Shown: piece after piece, positions 24,742 through 37,899 of the stretch | How positions within the stretch are numbered: the stretch's first letter is position 1 | Layout: each line of letters opens with the position of its first letter | Assembly (NCBI GenBank): GCA_961205875.1 | Contig: OY540821.1 | Location: 7,316,001 to 7,380,000 of the forward strand | Origin: Sialis fuliginosa | Taxonomy: Eukaryota > Arthropoda > Insecta > Megaloptera > Sialidae | Length of the DNA: 64,000 nt | Direction: 5' to 3' | The notes under the pieces: model-generated | Told to the model about the DNA's origin: nothing | Seen by the model: the letters and a program-made list of their open reading frames with translations, nothing else | Databases searched by the model: none | Program-made: the position numbers and the translations under genes

Positions 24742-25344
24742 GGGTGTTTTTTTAATTTATTTTTATTTTTTCGGTCCCGCAGGCCTATGGTTTAGCTTTG
24801 GATCAAAAGTTAATTATCCCAAAATTTGAAACTCATAGATCAAACATGTGGATGGCGCAAACCGAGTCTTTTTCCCATTTACTTATGCGTGAATATCTCG
24901 TTGAAAAATGTATTTATTTTAATTTCTTACAGCAGCATATCATAGAGAATTAAATTTCTTACAAAAATGATCCCAAGTGCTCAATTCATAGATCGAATAT
25001 TTTTAAAGATATGTTCGTTTAAACATTATCATAAAAAGTAAAATCCAATTTTTATGATAATTTTTAAACAAATATTTCTTAAAATTTATTGGATTTATGA
25101 ATTGAACACTTAATTCTTTACAAAATATTCCCCTGAGAAATTAAAAAAAAAAAAAAATTCTACGAGATATTCACGCGTATGTAAAAAAGTAATTTTTCCC
25201 ATGTTATTCAAATGTGAAAAAGACTCGGTTTGCGCCGTCCACAACTTTGATCTATGAGTTTAAAATTTTGGGACAGTTAACTTTTAATCCAAAGTTAAGA
25301 CATAGGCCTGCGGGACCGAAAAAATCAAAATAAAAAAAATACCC
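24742..25344. mobile_element. 603-bp TA-flanked element with long inverted repeats
   Basis: Flanked by TA, with termini gggtgttttttt and aaaaaatacccc-type (right end aaatacc c). Paired blocks: 'cggtcccgcaggcctatg' / 'cataggcctgcgggaccg', 'gcaaaccgagtcttttt' / 'aaaaagactcggtttgc', 'aaactcatagatcaaa' / 'tttgatctatgagttt'. No transposase. The open frame at 25252-25455 is spurious. Confidence 0.85.
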
Positions 25345-25484
25345 TAGTATGTATATAATATGCTGGTAGTAAAAATTCACGCTTTTAGAGCGAGACCGGC
25401 ACGATAGTGTGGATCGACCCTTAATATTATCAGATTTAGTTGTTTTTTTTTTCAATTTGAAGAACTCTTTTTTATTATGATAAA

Positions 25485-26699
25485 TCTATTTGGGTTGCGA
25501 CCGCTTGTCGTTTTAAAATTTGGGTCGCGGTACTAAAAATTTTGATAAGCACTGATGTAGAGTATAAATAAATTTATTACCTGAATAAACCCTGTACCGG
25601 ACATACACTTGTATCATTCGCATTAAATGGGTTAAATCAAAATAGGACACGCAGGTTTGCGTAAAAATCTAGTATTGTTATATTTTTGAATGTGTTTTTG
25701 TGTGGGTCGCCCGAACAATAGTCGCTATATCAAAATTTAATTAATATTTTTGTTTTTACTCAAGAAATATAAAAAAATCATATATACAAATAAATATATA
25801 TAGAATAATTATATAATAATAAAATTGGGTTAAAAGAATTGAAAATAACAGTTTACATTGTTTATTGATCAAAAAAATGTGTACCTTTCGAATATAAAAT
25901 TTTTTTGAGTAAATCAGGTACAATAATGCAAAAAGTTAAACAAAATTTTTTTTTAAAATAAATCGCAAAACAAGTATTTATAACCAAAATTTAAAAAATC
26001 AGGATTAAGCCCATATTTTGTAAATAATTTTAAAAAATATTAAAAGCCATAAGTGATTCACCATATGTGAGCAAAAATCTCCTTTATTTTATTTTATTTT
26101 AATTTTTTATTTTTGTTGTCGACGTGTTCCATATATACATACATATGTATATGATTTAATCTGAATAAATATTATTATTATTATTATACTTGCAATATTA
26201 AATTTATTGATTTTTTTATTTTATAATCTTTTTTAGCTATTTAAAAAAAAATTGGTTTACTCTTGATTTTTATTTTATTTTTCGAGAAGTTTCACAAATC
26301 GCGCAATATTTATCTTTTTCTACAACATAGTGAACGATATTTCTCATCAAGAAATACCTTAACCCAATTGTGACCGAGGTTTTTTTTTGTTACCGATACT
26401 GCTAATTTTTCTGTCATCAATTCATACCTATCTAAGTATACTAAAACTCCAGAACGTTGGTAATTACATTGTTGATGTATTCAGTACAATACTCGAAAAT
26501 AAGAATGATTTCAAACCCATTCGAATTAAAATAATCTTACAGCAACGCAAAATCTTAACAAAAACGCTCTGTTGGTCACGATTGGGTTAAGAAAAATGTG
26601 ACCTTTACACATCGATAATTACTCGTATGATAATTTATATAACAAAATGATAATTGATATGTCTTTATTATTTACATATATTATATTATTGTATACATA
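25485..26699. other. Intergenic DNA with a hAT-type end
   Basis: The segment at 25490-25560 ('gggtcgcggtactaaaaat' then 'gataagcactg') resembles the right terminus of Charlie-type hAT elements. The rest is AT-rich. No gene seen. Confidence 0.4.
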
Positions 26700-27175
26700 T
26701 AGTAGCGCCTCGTTATAACGGCGTAATTGGGACCGGATCCTCGACGTTAAGAGAAAAACGCCGGTAAGTGAATTAAGGCTTTTTTGTGCTTTGCAACATT
26801 TTTTTCGATATCTACTTTTGTTCTCGAGATATCTGTATTTTTATGAACTAGGAAAATTAAGAAATATTTGCACAAAATCCAACTTTGAATGGGGCTCCCC
26901 GAGTTAGCATAAGGTTTAGCTCGTGGGACTTTTGGGTGGTGAAACTACAATGTCCCCCCTACATTATGGCATAAAAATTTTGCTGTTTCCAGAGAATTCC
27001 GCTCAAAATCTAATTTGACTATACTATAGCTATGTTATAAAACAATGATAGAAAGGGAAATTTACAAATGTATATTTAGTACTGAAAAAGAAATAGAAAC
27101 ATAATATTTTTAATACAACAGACGGAGATTTAAGAGCGTCGTTATTACGAAACGCCGTTAAGCGAGGTGCTACTG
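26700..27175. mobile_element. pogo-like MITE
   Basis: 476 bp flanked by TA. The left end is tagtagcgcctcgttataac followed by ggcgt. The right end is acgccgttaagcgaggtgct then actg. The CAGTAG...CTCG...TAACGGCGT terminus is the pogo/Tigger type (established family signature). No transposase is encoded. Confidence 0.85.
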
Positions 27176-28589
27176 TATAACAACATACAATACATAACAT
27201 TACCTACTCATAAATATTATAAAATATGTCTTATTTAAATAATATCAAGTATGACAGCAAAATGAATTGTTTTTTCTTCAGCACATATATTAAAATTTTG
27301 CAATATATTATTATAAAGTATAATTTACTCGTAAACATTACCAAAAATTAACGTAGCTTGATTTTTATATTTGTTTAATAAGAAATAATTAGTTTTTACG
27401 TAGAACTACATCTTTTTCCACAGCGGTACTAGGGGGTAACCTCGAGATCATAAATATAACGAAATATGTCACACCTTGAAAATATATCTCTAGAATTAAT
27501 AATTATAGAGGAAAAAATAAAAAGCCAATGGATTACTAAAACAGTCACATTTATAATAAAACTAGTTTTAACCCTCAATTCTTAACTTTTTGATAATATT
27601 GTAGCACGAGAACTACCTTAAGTACAGTAGCATTAAAAAGTTATTTTTTATAGGATTTTTGTACATAAAATAGTCAACCTAATTAATCATTACTATTGCA
27701 TATTTTTTATAATAAAAAAGTGACAATAGGTATGTAAAGGTGTGCCCAAAAAATCTCTCGTTACGAAATAAGTTAGCTTATGACCTAAAATAAATCCTCG
27801 CCAAAGGATTATCTTATACTCTTGTAATTCAGTTTTAAGAGTTGCCACAAGGGGGGGGGTCCCGTTTTCCATTTAAATAACATGGAATAATGATTTTTTA
27901 GTACTTAAGTACTAAAAGTATTAAGTTCATGATAACTGTTGAAATTTTTTTAAGGACATCATTTTGTAGAAGATAATTCTCTACAAAGTCATTCAACGTA
28001 TCAAAAATTACAGACATTCTAAGTGATTTATTTATTAAAATGAACGTCTAAAAGGCTCTCACAACTAAACTATTGCTTTATTAATTTTATGGGAAATGTA
28101 TTTCTTTATAAAAATAGTCTTGAGAGGTATAAGTGTAAATGCAATTTACAAAAAACAGTATTTTAACGTCAATATTCTATAAATATCTATTAAATAGCAA
28201 TATACTCCCCTAATACTAAGCCATCGAAAAAAGAATAACCCAGCCGACAACTAGCCTAGGAAAATAAGGCGAAAAAACGCAAGTTGTGCGAAAAAAATCC
28301 AAGTGAAGTTTTCTCACCGGGATTATCTTTACTTGGGCATAAGAAATAACGTGTGAAAAGTCCATTGCAAAATCGTGTGCGCAAAAAAAGTTATTCAAAG
28401 TCAAAGGTCGCGAAAATCGTATTTTTCCAAATATCTTGTAAACTATTGGTTTTACGACAATTTTAGTTATTATCAAATGTGTTACATATATAATATATGT
28501 CGTTTTTTAGTTATTAGTTGCGGCACAGTTACTACTGTTACCCTAGCCTTTTTTATTCCTCTTGTATGTTCTGTTTAACATAAATAATA
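27176..28589. other. Intergenic DNA, no gene seen
   Basis: AT-rich. The short open frames at 28216-28476 (minus) and 28375-28578 (plus) overlap each other and show no domain, splice logic or start context. Confidence 0.45.
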
Positions 28590-28864
28590 AGGTAAATCGG
28601 TTCTTGAAAAAATCGTATATCGATGCGAACATAAGTCTAGCTTTCAATTGCTACTCTTCCATACATCATAGCATCGATATTAGCTACAAATGACTTTAAA
28701 TTATAATGGCCGATTGTCATCAAATTAATCTGTTTTACAGTTAAGTGTCTATAGAAAATTAAATAATGGCAGTAATCAAATATCAACAAATGTTTCTAAT
28801 TTAGTACATTTAATTAAACAAGTGTCCAATACGAACGTATTGTCCAAGACTGGTGACAGTACCT
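28590..28864. mobile_element. TA-flanked MITE, family D, copy 1
   Basis: 275 bp from aggtaaatcggt to gactggtgacagtacct, flanked by TA. The right half is shared with 28892-29436 ('ggccgattgtcat', 'agtacatttaattaaa', 'ccaagactggtg'). Confidence 0.65.
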
Positions 28865-28891
28865 TACTCAATTTTATTTAACTAAACAATA

Positions 28892-29436
28892 AGGTAAAGG
28901 CACCAGTTATGAGCAAGTTTTCTGTTTTTTTGGATTAATGGGCTTATTTTTTGTAATTCTCATAAACTCATGTTACTAATAAAACAAGTAACTCTTTATT
29001 TAATCAATTTAATTACTAAAGCCCGCAAATATAGTTTGTTTTTTAAATTATAGCCTTTCATTTTGTTCATGTTTTTTCTCCAGTAATGGCAAAGGTAAAA
29101 CCAGTAATGAGCACGCAGTGATGGACACTTGCTAATGATTACGACACAAAAGATATAAAAGAAAGAATCGTCTAATTTGAAGCAATATAAAGCAGTTGCT
29201 ATGATAATATAATAATTAATAAATAAATTATACTAATAATTAGTTTAAATGTCAACCATTTTGACACATATTGGCCGATTGTCATGAAATCACGCTGTAA
29301 GACAGTTAAATGTATATAGATTAATATTCAGAAATGATAATATAATAATCAAATATCAACCCATATTTCTAATTCAGTACATTTAATTAAAAATTTGCCA
29401 TTACTGGGGTCCTTGCCAAGACTGGTGCATTTACCT
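28892..29436. mobile_element. TA-flanked MITE, family D, copy 2
   Basis: 545 bp with termini aggtaaaggcaccagtt and gactggtgcatttacct, flanked by TA. It shares its right half with copy 1, which lies only 27 bp away. A third, truncated copy is at 37285-37377. Confidence 0.75.
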
Positions 29437-30574
29437 TATATCATTGTAACAGCCAGTTGGGTCAATTATATGTAAAACAATAAATAAATATGTGAAGGTA
29501 GCGTAATAGGAACATCAGTTCAAGACAGGGCACCTTTACTTGTGTACAGAGTCTAGAAAATAAGATAATTTTAAAACCCACGAGTCCTGGGTCTCATAAG
29601 TGTCTCCTATCCAGATTACTCTAGGCAATTTCCTTTCCCATTAGTAAACCATATTTGGTGATAGTATTGTATTGTTTTACTAGATGTGTATAAAATTCTG
29701 TGAAAACCACCAAAGAGAGTTTAAAAAGTTTTGGTTCCACTATACAATAAAGTTGAAAAAGTGATGTGACCATGCAAATGTGTAACAAAACTTGGGTATT
29801 CACTGAACCCTTCATGACGTGTATTTATTCCGTAAGTTATTTGTGTCGATTTATAGTAAACATATTTTATGTAAAACTGTTTTTTTTTTGTCAGAAACCT
29901 GTTAATTTTAATTTAAATAATGATATATCACAAAGAGAAAAATATTTGAGATACCTATTTTTACACGGTTTTTACACGCTGTTTTTAAGAACCAATTAAC
30001 CGCATAAATGGAGGGAATAACTATTATTTTTTTTATTAAATAATTTAAAAAAATAACAATGAAACTGTAATCAAAACTTATCAAAGAACAAGATAAAAAG
30101 AACAATAGTTATTCTTTTTTACAGTTTATATTATTGTTTTTTTTGTATCTCCTCGTCAAAAAACAATACCTACGCCTATGTTTAAATGAAAATTACTAAC
30201 GTTATGGTTATTGATATGCATTGTTTGTTAGTAATAAATAATTATTTATTTTATGACATTGACAAACAACGCGGAAAATATATTATTATTATATTATTTA
30301 CTTACGGTCCAGTAATTAAAAAATAAATCAAATATACGTCAGATAAAGTAACCTTCTTAACGAGGTTTTGTTCTTGTATACAAATGCATTTGACCCTCAA
30401 AATATCCTGAGGTCATTTCTGACTCAAAATCAATTTTAAAAGAACTAACAAAATTTGCTAGCTAGCAAGCACTTTCAAAAGGATCATAATATTTTTTTTG
30501 GGACAAAAATATCATATATTATTATTTTTTAAACTATCATAATTAATGATATCAAACAAAGCTGTGCACATAAC
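29437..30574. other. Intergenic DNA with a MITE family A remnant
   Basis: At 30435-30475 'aactaacaaaatttgctagc' then 'tagcaagcactttc' is an isolated terminus of the 3-bp-TSD family. The open frames at 29621-29815, 29766-29999 and 29908-30105 overlap on opposite strands and are not supported as genes. Confidence 0.45.
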
Positions 30575-30856
30575 TAGGGTGACCAAGTTTCCGGTTTTGA
30601 GTCTCAGGGTTTGCACACTGGATCTCCGGGCTCAGGGGTTGGATGCAATTTCTCCGGGTTTTGTAAAAAATGACGACTAAAAAAAAAAAAGTCGTCAAAA
30701 ATAGAGCAGGGGATATAACAGTGCAGATTATGGTAACAATTTTTAAGAAAATAAAAATAAAAAGAATAAAATTGAAATAAAAAATATAAGATAAAATAAA
30801 AAAGGGGTCTTCATTTACATCTCAGGGTTTACCAAAACTAAAATCTGATCACCCTA
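30575..30856. mobile_element. hAT-like element with TAGGGTGACC termini, copy 2
   Basis: 282 bp beginning tagggtgaccaagttt and ending ctgatcaccccta-type (one C fewer). It is inverted relative to 23666-24027, sharing 'cagtgcagattatgg' and 'atctcagggtttaccaaaac'. No clean 8-bp duplication, so it is older or has altered ends. Confidence 0.75.
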
Positions 30857-31399
30857 CCTACAGCACAAGTGGCAAAATTCGATATAGTGAATTTTTGCTT
30901 ATACTTTATAATACAAAATTACAACCAATCGATACAAAAACAATTAAATATGGAGACTGTAATGTTAACTTTTAAATAGATTATTGACAGTGGGGGTGTA
31001 GGCAAATGTAAAAGTTGATACTCCTTTTAAAAAGATGATTTTATTTTTTTTTAAAGTCAGAACAAAAAGGGAAAAAATCGGGTGTGTGATGTGAGACCTT
31101 TTTTGCTCTTCTATTATTCTAAGAAAAAATAAAAAAAAGGTCGATTTACAATTACGATTATACATTACTTCTCTTTAGGGACACCCCTTTATCACGGAGT
31201 TTAAGAAATAATGCTTTTATCAATTTACATAATTATGTACTAGCAAATAAATTTTAGAACGAGAGTGTTTTACAAATTATTTAATTAATTAATTAATTAA
31301 ATTAATTGATTCATTAATTAATTATTAATTTATAACCTAATCTAGCATAACAACATATTTTAATTTCATTAAATTTCATAACATCAATATTTTTGTTAG

Positions 31400-31620
31400 T
31401 ATAAATTAATAATACTTCCACATAAGAAAGGCGGAGGCTAAAAAAATATATGTACCCGCGTAGAATTTTTTTTTATAACTAATCAATTTTTCACAGTAGC
31501 CCATATCCTTTCTCAGGATGCAAGCTATCTCCCTGCCAAATTTCATCAAGATCGGTTCAGCGGTTTAGCTGTAAAAAGGTAACAAACCGACAGACTAAGT
31601 TACTTTTACATTATTTTTTG
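31400..31620 (+). repeat. LINE/SINE-type 3' tail
   Basis: 'ttctcaggatgcaagctatc', 'tccctgccaaatttcatca', 'agatcggttcagcggttt' and 'ggtaacaaaccgacagac' occur in the same order as at 4505-4690 and 35000-35120. A widespread insect retroelement 3' end, family not assigned. Confidence 0.6.
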
Positions 31621-32108
31621 GAAGAAACTATTTCAAAAACATAACTACAAATTGTAAAAATTATATTATTCATTTACTAAGCAGCTTAAATTAAATCGGC
31701 CATTAGTAGCAATTAATTACCAATAAATTATAAATATCATGCTCATAAACTAATTGAAATATATTGTTTTAAACGCCTACATTAAAACGAAAAATGTACA
31801 CGTCAGGAGTATTTCAAAAAGTATACAATGAAAATATATATATCATAAACATATGAAATTTGATAATTTTTAAAAACACAGTGCCGTAGATATTATGACG
31901 TTTAAAATAACTTAATAATAATTTATTCTGTAGGTATAAAATATACATAGAATATGTCAAAAATACACAAAAAAAAGTAAAATTAAAATAAACAAATATA
32001 CATATATGAATTAAAAATATTCACTGATATTATAGTGACATGAGTCCAATAAGAACGACTTGAGCTTTATTTTGAAACTTTTTATGGGAAGAGTTTTTAA
32101 GTCATTGG

Positions 32109-32890
32109 TTATTTGTTGAAAACACGTATTATGGTATTGAATACCCCTTGGTTTATTACTGTTAGTTTTGATTGCATTAATGTAAATTCATTTTTGTGTC
32201 GGGTAAAATGACTGTGCCCTGGTAAATTACCATTGTACTTTTTCATAAAAATTGCACATTCAAAGATATATAAGTCTGTTAAAGTGAGGACCTTTAGCTT
32301 ATTGAAAAGGGGTCTACATGGGTTTCTTGAACTGGCCCCGCACATCAACCTAACACAACGTTTTTGAATCATAAAAAGTTCAGTGTTATTAAACACGTTG
32401 CCCCAAAAAATAATACCATACATTAAATTGGCTTGAATGTATACATAATAAATGTTTAACAGAACATTTAGAGGAACTGTTTTTTGCAAGGCTTTAATCA
32501 TATATTTAGCAATTTTTTAATAAGTTTTTCAAATTTAGGATGTAGTCTATGTTGATACCAAGTTTGACACAATTTTGTGTTGGAATTTTGGAAACAATGT
32601 CCAGGAAGTTGCCAAATTTACCACATCTCATTATTTGGGTTTTAGAGATATTTAATTTAAGCCCACTGTTGTAAAACCATTCTGTAGTAAATAAGTAGCT
32701 ATGTTTTTGAGCAGTACTGTAGGGTTTTCGTGATTATATATTATTGTAGTGTCATCTGCAAAAAGTATAATTTGTTCGTTGTTCTTTATGACTTTTGGTA
32801 GGTCGTTAATGTAAAGTAAGAATAGAATTGGACCCAAGATTGAACCTTGGGTTAGCTGTTGTAGTTTGGATGGATGTCGAAATGCCACTT
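32109..32890 (-). pseudogene. LINE reverse transcriptase fragment
   Basis: Read on the minus strand from 32888, the frame encodes the RT palm region: QGSILGPILFLLYINDLP then FADDTT, which contains the catalytic Asp pair. After about 150 bases it shifts frame into 32501-32109, which encodes the C-terminal thumb-like region ('YGIIFWGN', 'IQKRCVRLM'). Non-LTR elements of the Jockey/CR1 type have this order. The element lacks its 5' part (endonuclease and first RT motifs), and in-frame stops near 32510-32520 separate the two parts, so it is a dead copy. Confidence 0.85.
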
Positions 32891-32899
32891 CACCTAACG

Positions 32900-34213
32900 A
32901 TTTTGATTTTATATGGTATTTTCAACAGCGTTCTACATTTATTACTTGATTTTTGAAGTTATATACTTCCTTAGGCGCATTCAGGGTGAAATTTTAGTAA
33001 TGCAACGGAAATGAAATGCCTTAAATAGGCTAAAGAAGACCCCACTCCAAAAAAAAAAATTATCTACCACTCCTCACGCTGATAATAAATCTAGTTGCGC
33101 CCCTGTGCCAACCCCACAAGAAACGTAAATGGTACACGTGTTTCTTATCTTGTTTTAATTTTTGTTCTTTGTTAATTTTACATTGTATTTTTGAAAGAAT
33201 AAATACGTATTAGTTGTTGTGATTAAGAAATATCAAGCATAATTAATATTCAGTTCGATTTTTTATATTTTAATATACATTGAATCAGCGGATCTTAAAC
33301 TAAAGTATTCTGAGACAGTGAGGACTCATATTTTTTTTTTAATTCTTAATTTTTATAAATCCATATTAATATTGTAAATGCGAAAGTAACTTTGTCTATC
33401 TTTTTCACGGCTAAACCGATCTCGATGAAAGGCAAGGCGATAGCTTGCATGCTCAGGGCAGATCGAACTGTTAGGTGATTAGAGAGATAGTTTATTTCAA
33501 ATTCTACAGCAACAACAAAATCAACAAAGGGGAAGTTCTACCATCGGTTGATACTAGCATTTAAAAAAATAATATTTTTCTATATTAAAAAAATATATTT
33601 TGTACAATATAAGTTAATTCAGTGGCCTTCATGGCAGATATTTTTATTTTAAAATTACAAGATCTTCTTTCTATTTGAATGAAAAAAACCACCTGATTTA
33701 TGTATGACCAAGAACAAAAATTACATCACACATTAAAATATGCAATATTTGATTTAGGTACTACATAGAACAGTATTTTCTTTACCAATATTTACAGTGG
33801 CGTGGGAGGACGACACCCACACACCTTGTTTATAAAAACATTCTTTCAAATACCGAATGTTGCATCTCTGTAGTAAGAATGCTGCAGTATAAATGAATAT
33901 TTGCTCACTTTTAAAATATCATACAAGATCTTAAATAGGTGTACGTTTAAACATTTCAAACAATAACTATGGTATGTATACACTACTGTCGTGGAGCTCG
34001 CTAGTCAGGATACAGATCGGGTATTATAAAAACATATGGTGTCCTGTGCCTAAAAATGTATAGTTAAATATCTTCGAAGTATTGAATAATGAAAAAAAAG
34101 GTTTCAAATAAAAGTTATTTTCAAATAATGAAAAACCGATATATTTTTTCGAATAGAAACTATTTTTGTTGTCACTAAATGATGGCTGACATCAGTAGCA
34201 AAATAACCGAATA
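32900..34213. other. Intergenic DNA with repeat remnants
   Basis: A tail-like repeat ('cggctaaaccgatctcgatg') is at about 33408-33430. No gene seen. Confidence 0.4.
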
Positions 34214-34438
34214 CAGGGTCAAGGGAGGAGCGCCCTGGCCCCAAGTACTAGAGGGCCCTGTGCGGAATGATAAAGAAAGTTTTTGCCAAACTCTGAAAAG
34301 TACAAATTTTTATAAGAAGCAATACAATTTTTTTATTAATTTTTAATTTTTTTCTTATTTTACAAAAAAATTGTGGGGAAAGGGGTGGGGGGGGTCTAAC
34401 ATTCCGCTCTAGGCCGCAAGCTTCCTTAGTCCGCCACT
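34214..34438. mobile_element. Decayed hAT-like MITE
   Basis: The left part 'cagggtcaagggaggagcg' and right part 'cttccttagtccgccacta' resemble the 11817-12052 element, including the 'ccctgtgcggaatgataaa' interior block. Target duplication not identified. Confidence 0.55.
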
Positions 34439-34813
34439 ATCTGACAAATATATTATATGATAAACTAAAATAACGTTTTTGAATGTGTAAAAATGAATTT
34501 TTAAATGAAAAAATATATATAATTCGGCTTCAATTTTAAATTTTAATCGAGGTTCTTGGTTACTAATCAGAGATCAGACGAGATTTTCCTATAACTATAG
34601 CTGTCGGAAGAGGTCGAGAACCAGTCGTTAAAATATATTTTTTTTAAATTCGTCTCGTCTCGTGTGAAGCACTATTCAATGCCAATTTTTGTTTATCCCC
34701 CCCCCCCGCCATCGTAAAAAAAACAATTCATAACATTATTGCAAAAATTTCACAAGTTATCGATCTGGTAACCGATACATAACTTCTGGAATGTGTATAA
34801 AAATAAACAACCT

Positions 34814-34948
34814 ATGTCAATATTAACTGTTTCACCGAACACCGATTCTCAGCGTCGATATTACTGCGGACACTCGTCAACACTTCAACAGTACCTGTGC
34901 GGGCTGACAGCAACTAGTGGGGTCCAACGAAAATATTCGAAATATTAG
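34814..34948 (+). CDS. Unrecognised 44-codon small ORF
   Basis: An ATG-to-TAG frame within a patch noticeably richer in G+C than its surroundings. The peptide begins MSILTVSPNTDSQRRYY and includes HSSTLQQYLCGLTA. I do not recognise it. There is no signal peptide or membrane segment, and no flanking splice sites were established. It may be a piece of a decayed gene or repeat, or chance. Confidence 0.2.
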   Translation: MSILTVSPNTDSQRRYYCGHSSTLQQYLCGLTATSGVQRKYSKY

Positions 34949-34999
34949 GGCCCTGTCAATACATACATATTATTATTGTTTGCCCCCATCTGATAAAAA

Positions 35000-35120
35000 A
35001 ATTATCCGCAACTTCGTCCGCGTGGAATTTGTTTTTTATCTAATCAATTTTCGGGATATAAAGTAGCCTGTGTCCTTCCTCAGGATGCAAGCTATCTCAG
35101 TGCCACATTTCATCAAAATC
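35000..35120 (+). repeat. LINE/SINE-type 3' tail
   Basis: 'acttcgtccgcgtggaattt', 'atctaatcaattttcggga' and 'ctcaggatgcaagctatctc' followed by 'ttcatcaaaatcggttca' match the tails at 4505 and 31400. Confidence 0.6.
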
Positions 35121-36691
35121 GGTTCATCTATATGTCCGTTAGTGCGCTTATCACTAGAGAACCACTTATCCGATTTACGTGGTTTCTTCTTTAATTCAAA
35201 GGTACGTTCTCTGGCCAGATTACAGGCTATAGTTTGTTACGTTAGGTAACATTACAACTAAGCAGTGACGATAATAGTAAATCAAGTCGGAAAAAAATTT
35301 GCCGTCAGCGCGTTATTTTGCAATACGCTGTCTAAACCGTTTCGAATTGTGTAGAATCAAAAGATCTACAATAAAGTCAGCGACACCATATTCGCACCTC
35401 CAATAAAATAGAGTCATAACTTGAAAAAGTCAAATGTTCAGGAGAGCTAAAAACGTGTGATCATAATTTTATTAAATTATTATCTTTATTGTTTATACAA
35501 ATAACCCCAATGTGTTATATATATTCGGAATCCTTATAGAATAAGCTATCGATTGCCGTAGTTACTTATGCAATATTCCTGAAAAAAATGCTGAAAATTT
35601 TGAGTTGTGACAGTTTATGATTAAGATTTGGGTATTTTACTGAAGAAAATATCACAGTTGAGATAGTACAAAATTTATTTTCAGAAGATTTTCCTACTTT
35701 TATCCACTTAACATTTAGCAGACAATAAAATTGAGATCAGAAAACAAATATAGTACACGAATTTAAGTATTAAATAAATACAAAGTCGATACATGTCGAA
35801 ATCACACTTGCATTATAAAAACTTATAAAAATAAAGTATTATAATTATTTGAAATGCACTTTCAGTACGCATGGTGGTTAGAAAATTATAATAATATTAC
35901 AATAATTAAATTATAATAATCTTCTCCGTTGTTATTTGTACATAATCATCAAAATTATTGTTTATATTATCCAAATCTTAATGTTTCAAGTTCTTCATGT
36001 TAGCAAGAAAATAATCACATTTCAAAACGAAACAATAACTTTAACCATCATATTAGCCTCTATAATGAGCCATTTTAGATTACTATGATGAAAAGATCAC
36101 AGGCCGGTATTTTTTTGATTGTCAATTGTTTATTTTGTTTTCAATAATTAACTTTTAAATTAAAATAGAACAAAAATGATTTTTACTTTTTGTTCTGATT
36201 CGTTTTTTGTTAGGTAGGTAATTTAAGTGTCTTTTGGTTTTTATTACAATAATAACTAATCGTGTTTGTACTTAATACTTTAATTCAACTATATATTTTT
36301 TAAATCCTAAACAATAATTCCGTAGTCCACGTGACTTTGATCAGTATGAAATATAATTAATTACATAAAATGTGTTAATTAATATTATTGTCACCATTGT
36401 ATATTTTGTGTACGCATATGTGGAATTTTGAAATAACGTATTTGTGTATTTGTGAGTAAATGACAAGTATATGTATTTTTGTGTCTCCGGTGAAACCAAA
36501 CAATGAAACAGACACTTGTATAGCTTACAACAAACAACTGGAGAGGTCTCCCCGTCTCACTAGCAACTCGCAATGGCTTGGTCAACATTGCCCACGGTCT
36601 CCTGCGCTAACAAAACACACATTAAGTATATACCTACTCTAAACACACGTTATATGTATTCCTGAATCGACGAATAAATATCGTAGATATA
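35121..36691. other. Intergenic DNA, no gene supported
   Basis: Mostly AT-rich. The patch at 36460-36642 is less AT-rich and is open on both strands (60 and 65 codons), but neither frame shows a domain or splice structure. Confidence 0.4.
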
Positions 36692-37238
36692 GGGTCAACT
36701 GGGGTAAAAGTGAAACAAAATACAAACCTTTCATGTTTTTTGACAATTAACGATACAAATTCATACTTTAATTTTTTCTACTAGATGCGCTTATGAATAA
36801 CCATTTTAAATACTTACGTTATTTGAAAGGACTTTAAAAATGAAAAAAGTGTGTTTCATTTTTAACCTCTAATTTGGGAAAAAGTGAAACAGGTCTCTAA
36901 TGGAAAATATTTCTCGAAAAATTAAAAGAAAAGCTACAGAGGCAACTTTGATTTATCTTGTTTGTGGCATATCAATGTGAAATTGTAACTTTAATTAATA
37001 TCTGAGCTATACAGAAAGTTATGTGCAAAAAATTAAAATTTAATTCATACGTTTTGACATCGACTGTAGGGGTGACACATCACTTATTAGGCGATTCATA
37101 TTTTCAGGTCGCTTTAACAAACCTTTAATGATGATGTCAGTTTTTATAATTCTCCTATAAACAAATTAGTTTTTTAGTTGCAAGCTTGTTTCACTTTTAC
37201 CCTATTTTTTTGTGTTTCATATTTACCCCGCTCGACCC
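36692..37238. mobile_element. TA-flanked MITE (GGGTCAACTGGGG end)
   Basis: 547 bp flanked by TA. The left end is gggtcaactggggtaaaagt then gaaac. The right end is 'gtttcatatttaccccgctc' then gaccc, with an extra internal 'gtttcacttttaccc' block. No coding capacity. Confidence 0.8.
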
Positions 37239-37284
37239 TAACAGACAAGATATTAAGTTGAATTTTATCCTTCGAAAGTTTAGC

Positions 37285-37377
37285 CCTAATAATCAAATAT
37301 CAAAAAATATAGTACATTTAATTAAACAAAAGTCCAACACTAGGGTATGATCCAAGACTGGTGCCAGTTCCTTAAAT
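37285..37377. mobile_element. Truncated MITE family D, copy 3
   Basis: 'agtacatttaattaaacaaa' followed by 'ccaagactggtgccagttcc' matches the right half of 28590-28864. Confidence 0.6.
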
Positions 37378-37899
37378 ACCAGTAAGATTTATTATTTTGG
37401 TTTTTAAACAGTAACACGCTTCATTTATATTTATTATATGAATAATTGAATAAAGCAATATTATCTTAATTAAAAATTTTAATTATTTATATGTATTCAG
37501 TAGTAAACATGATTTTTCTAATTTTACGGTAAAGATACTGATTTGCCATGTTATATATTTAAGATTAATAAATATTTTTTCTTAAATATGCATGAAAAAA
37601 CAATTTAAGTATTTTCATGAAATCAACAATAAAATGATTTATTATACTATAAATATTTAATTTAAGTTCCTTACAATTATGAATGTAGACATTTAATACT
37701 TTTAGGAAAAATATATATTTTTTTAAATATAAGTCTCGTATCATCTCGATCTGGTCTCGTAAAAAAGCCGATCTAATCACATACAAGGTATGCACAGTCG
37801 AGGGATTGACGTGAATACGTTACAAATCTAATGCCGTGTTTAGACCAAAGAAAATAAAACAGCAACTCGCTGTTTGAAAACACATCGTATTTAAAAATG

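Noticed and set aside
29621-30105. Cluster of three short overlapping frames
   Set aside because: On opposite strands, low-complexity, and without any conserved motif.
36391-36642. Possible gene in a GC-elevated patch
   Set aside because: Open on both strands for only 60-65 codons, with no domain, splice sites or similarity I can name.
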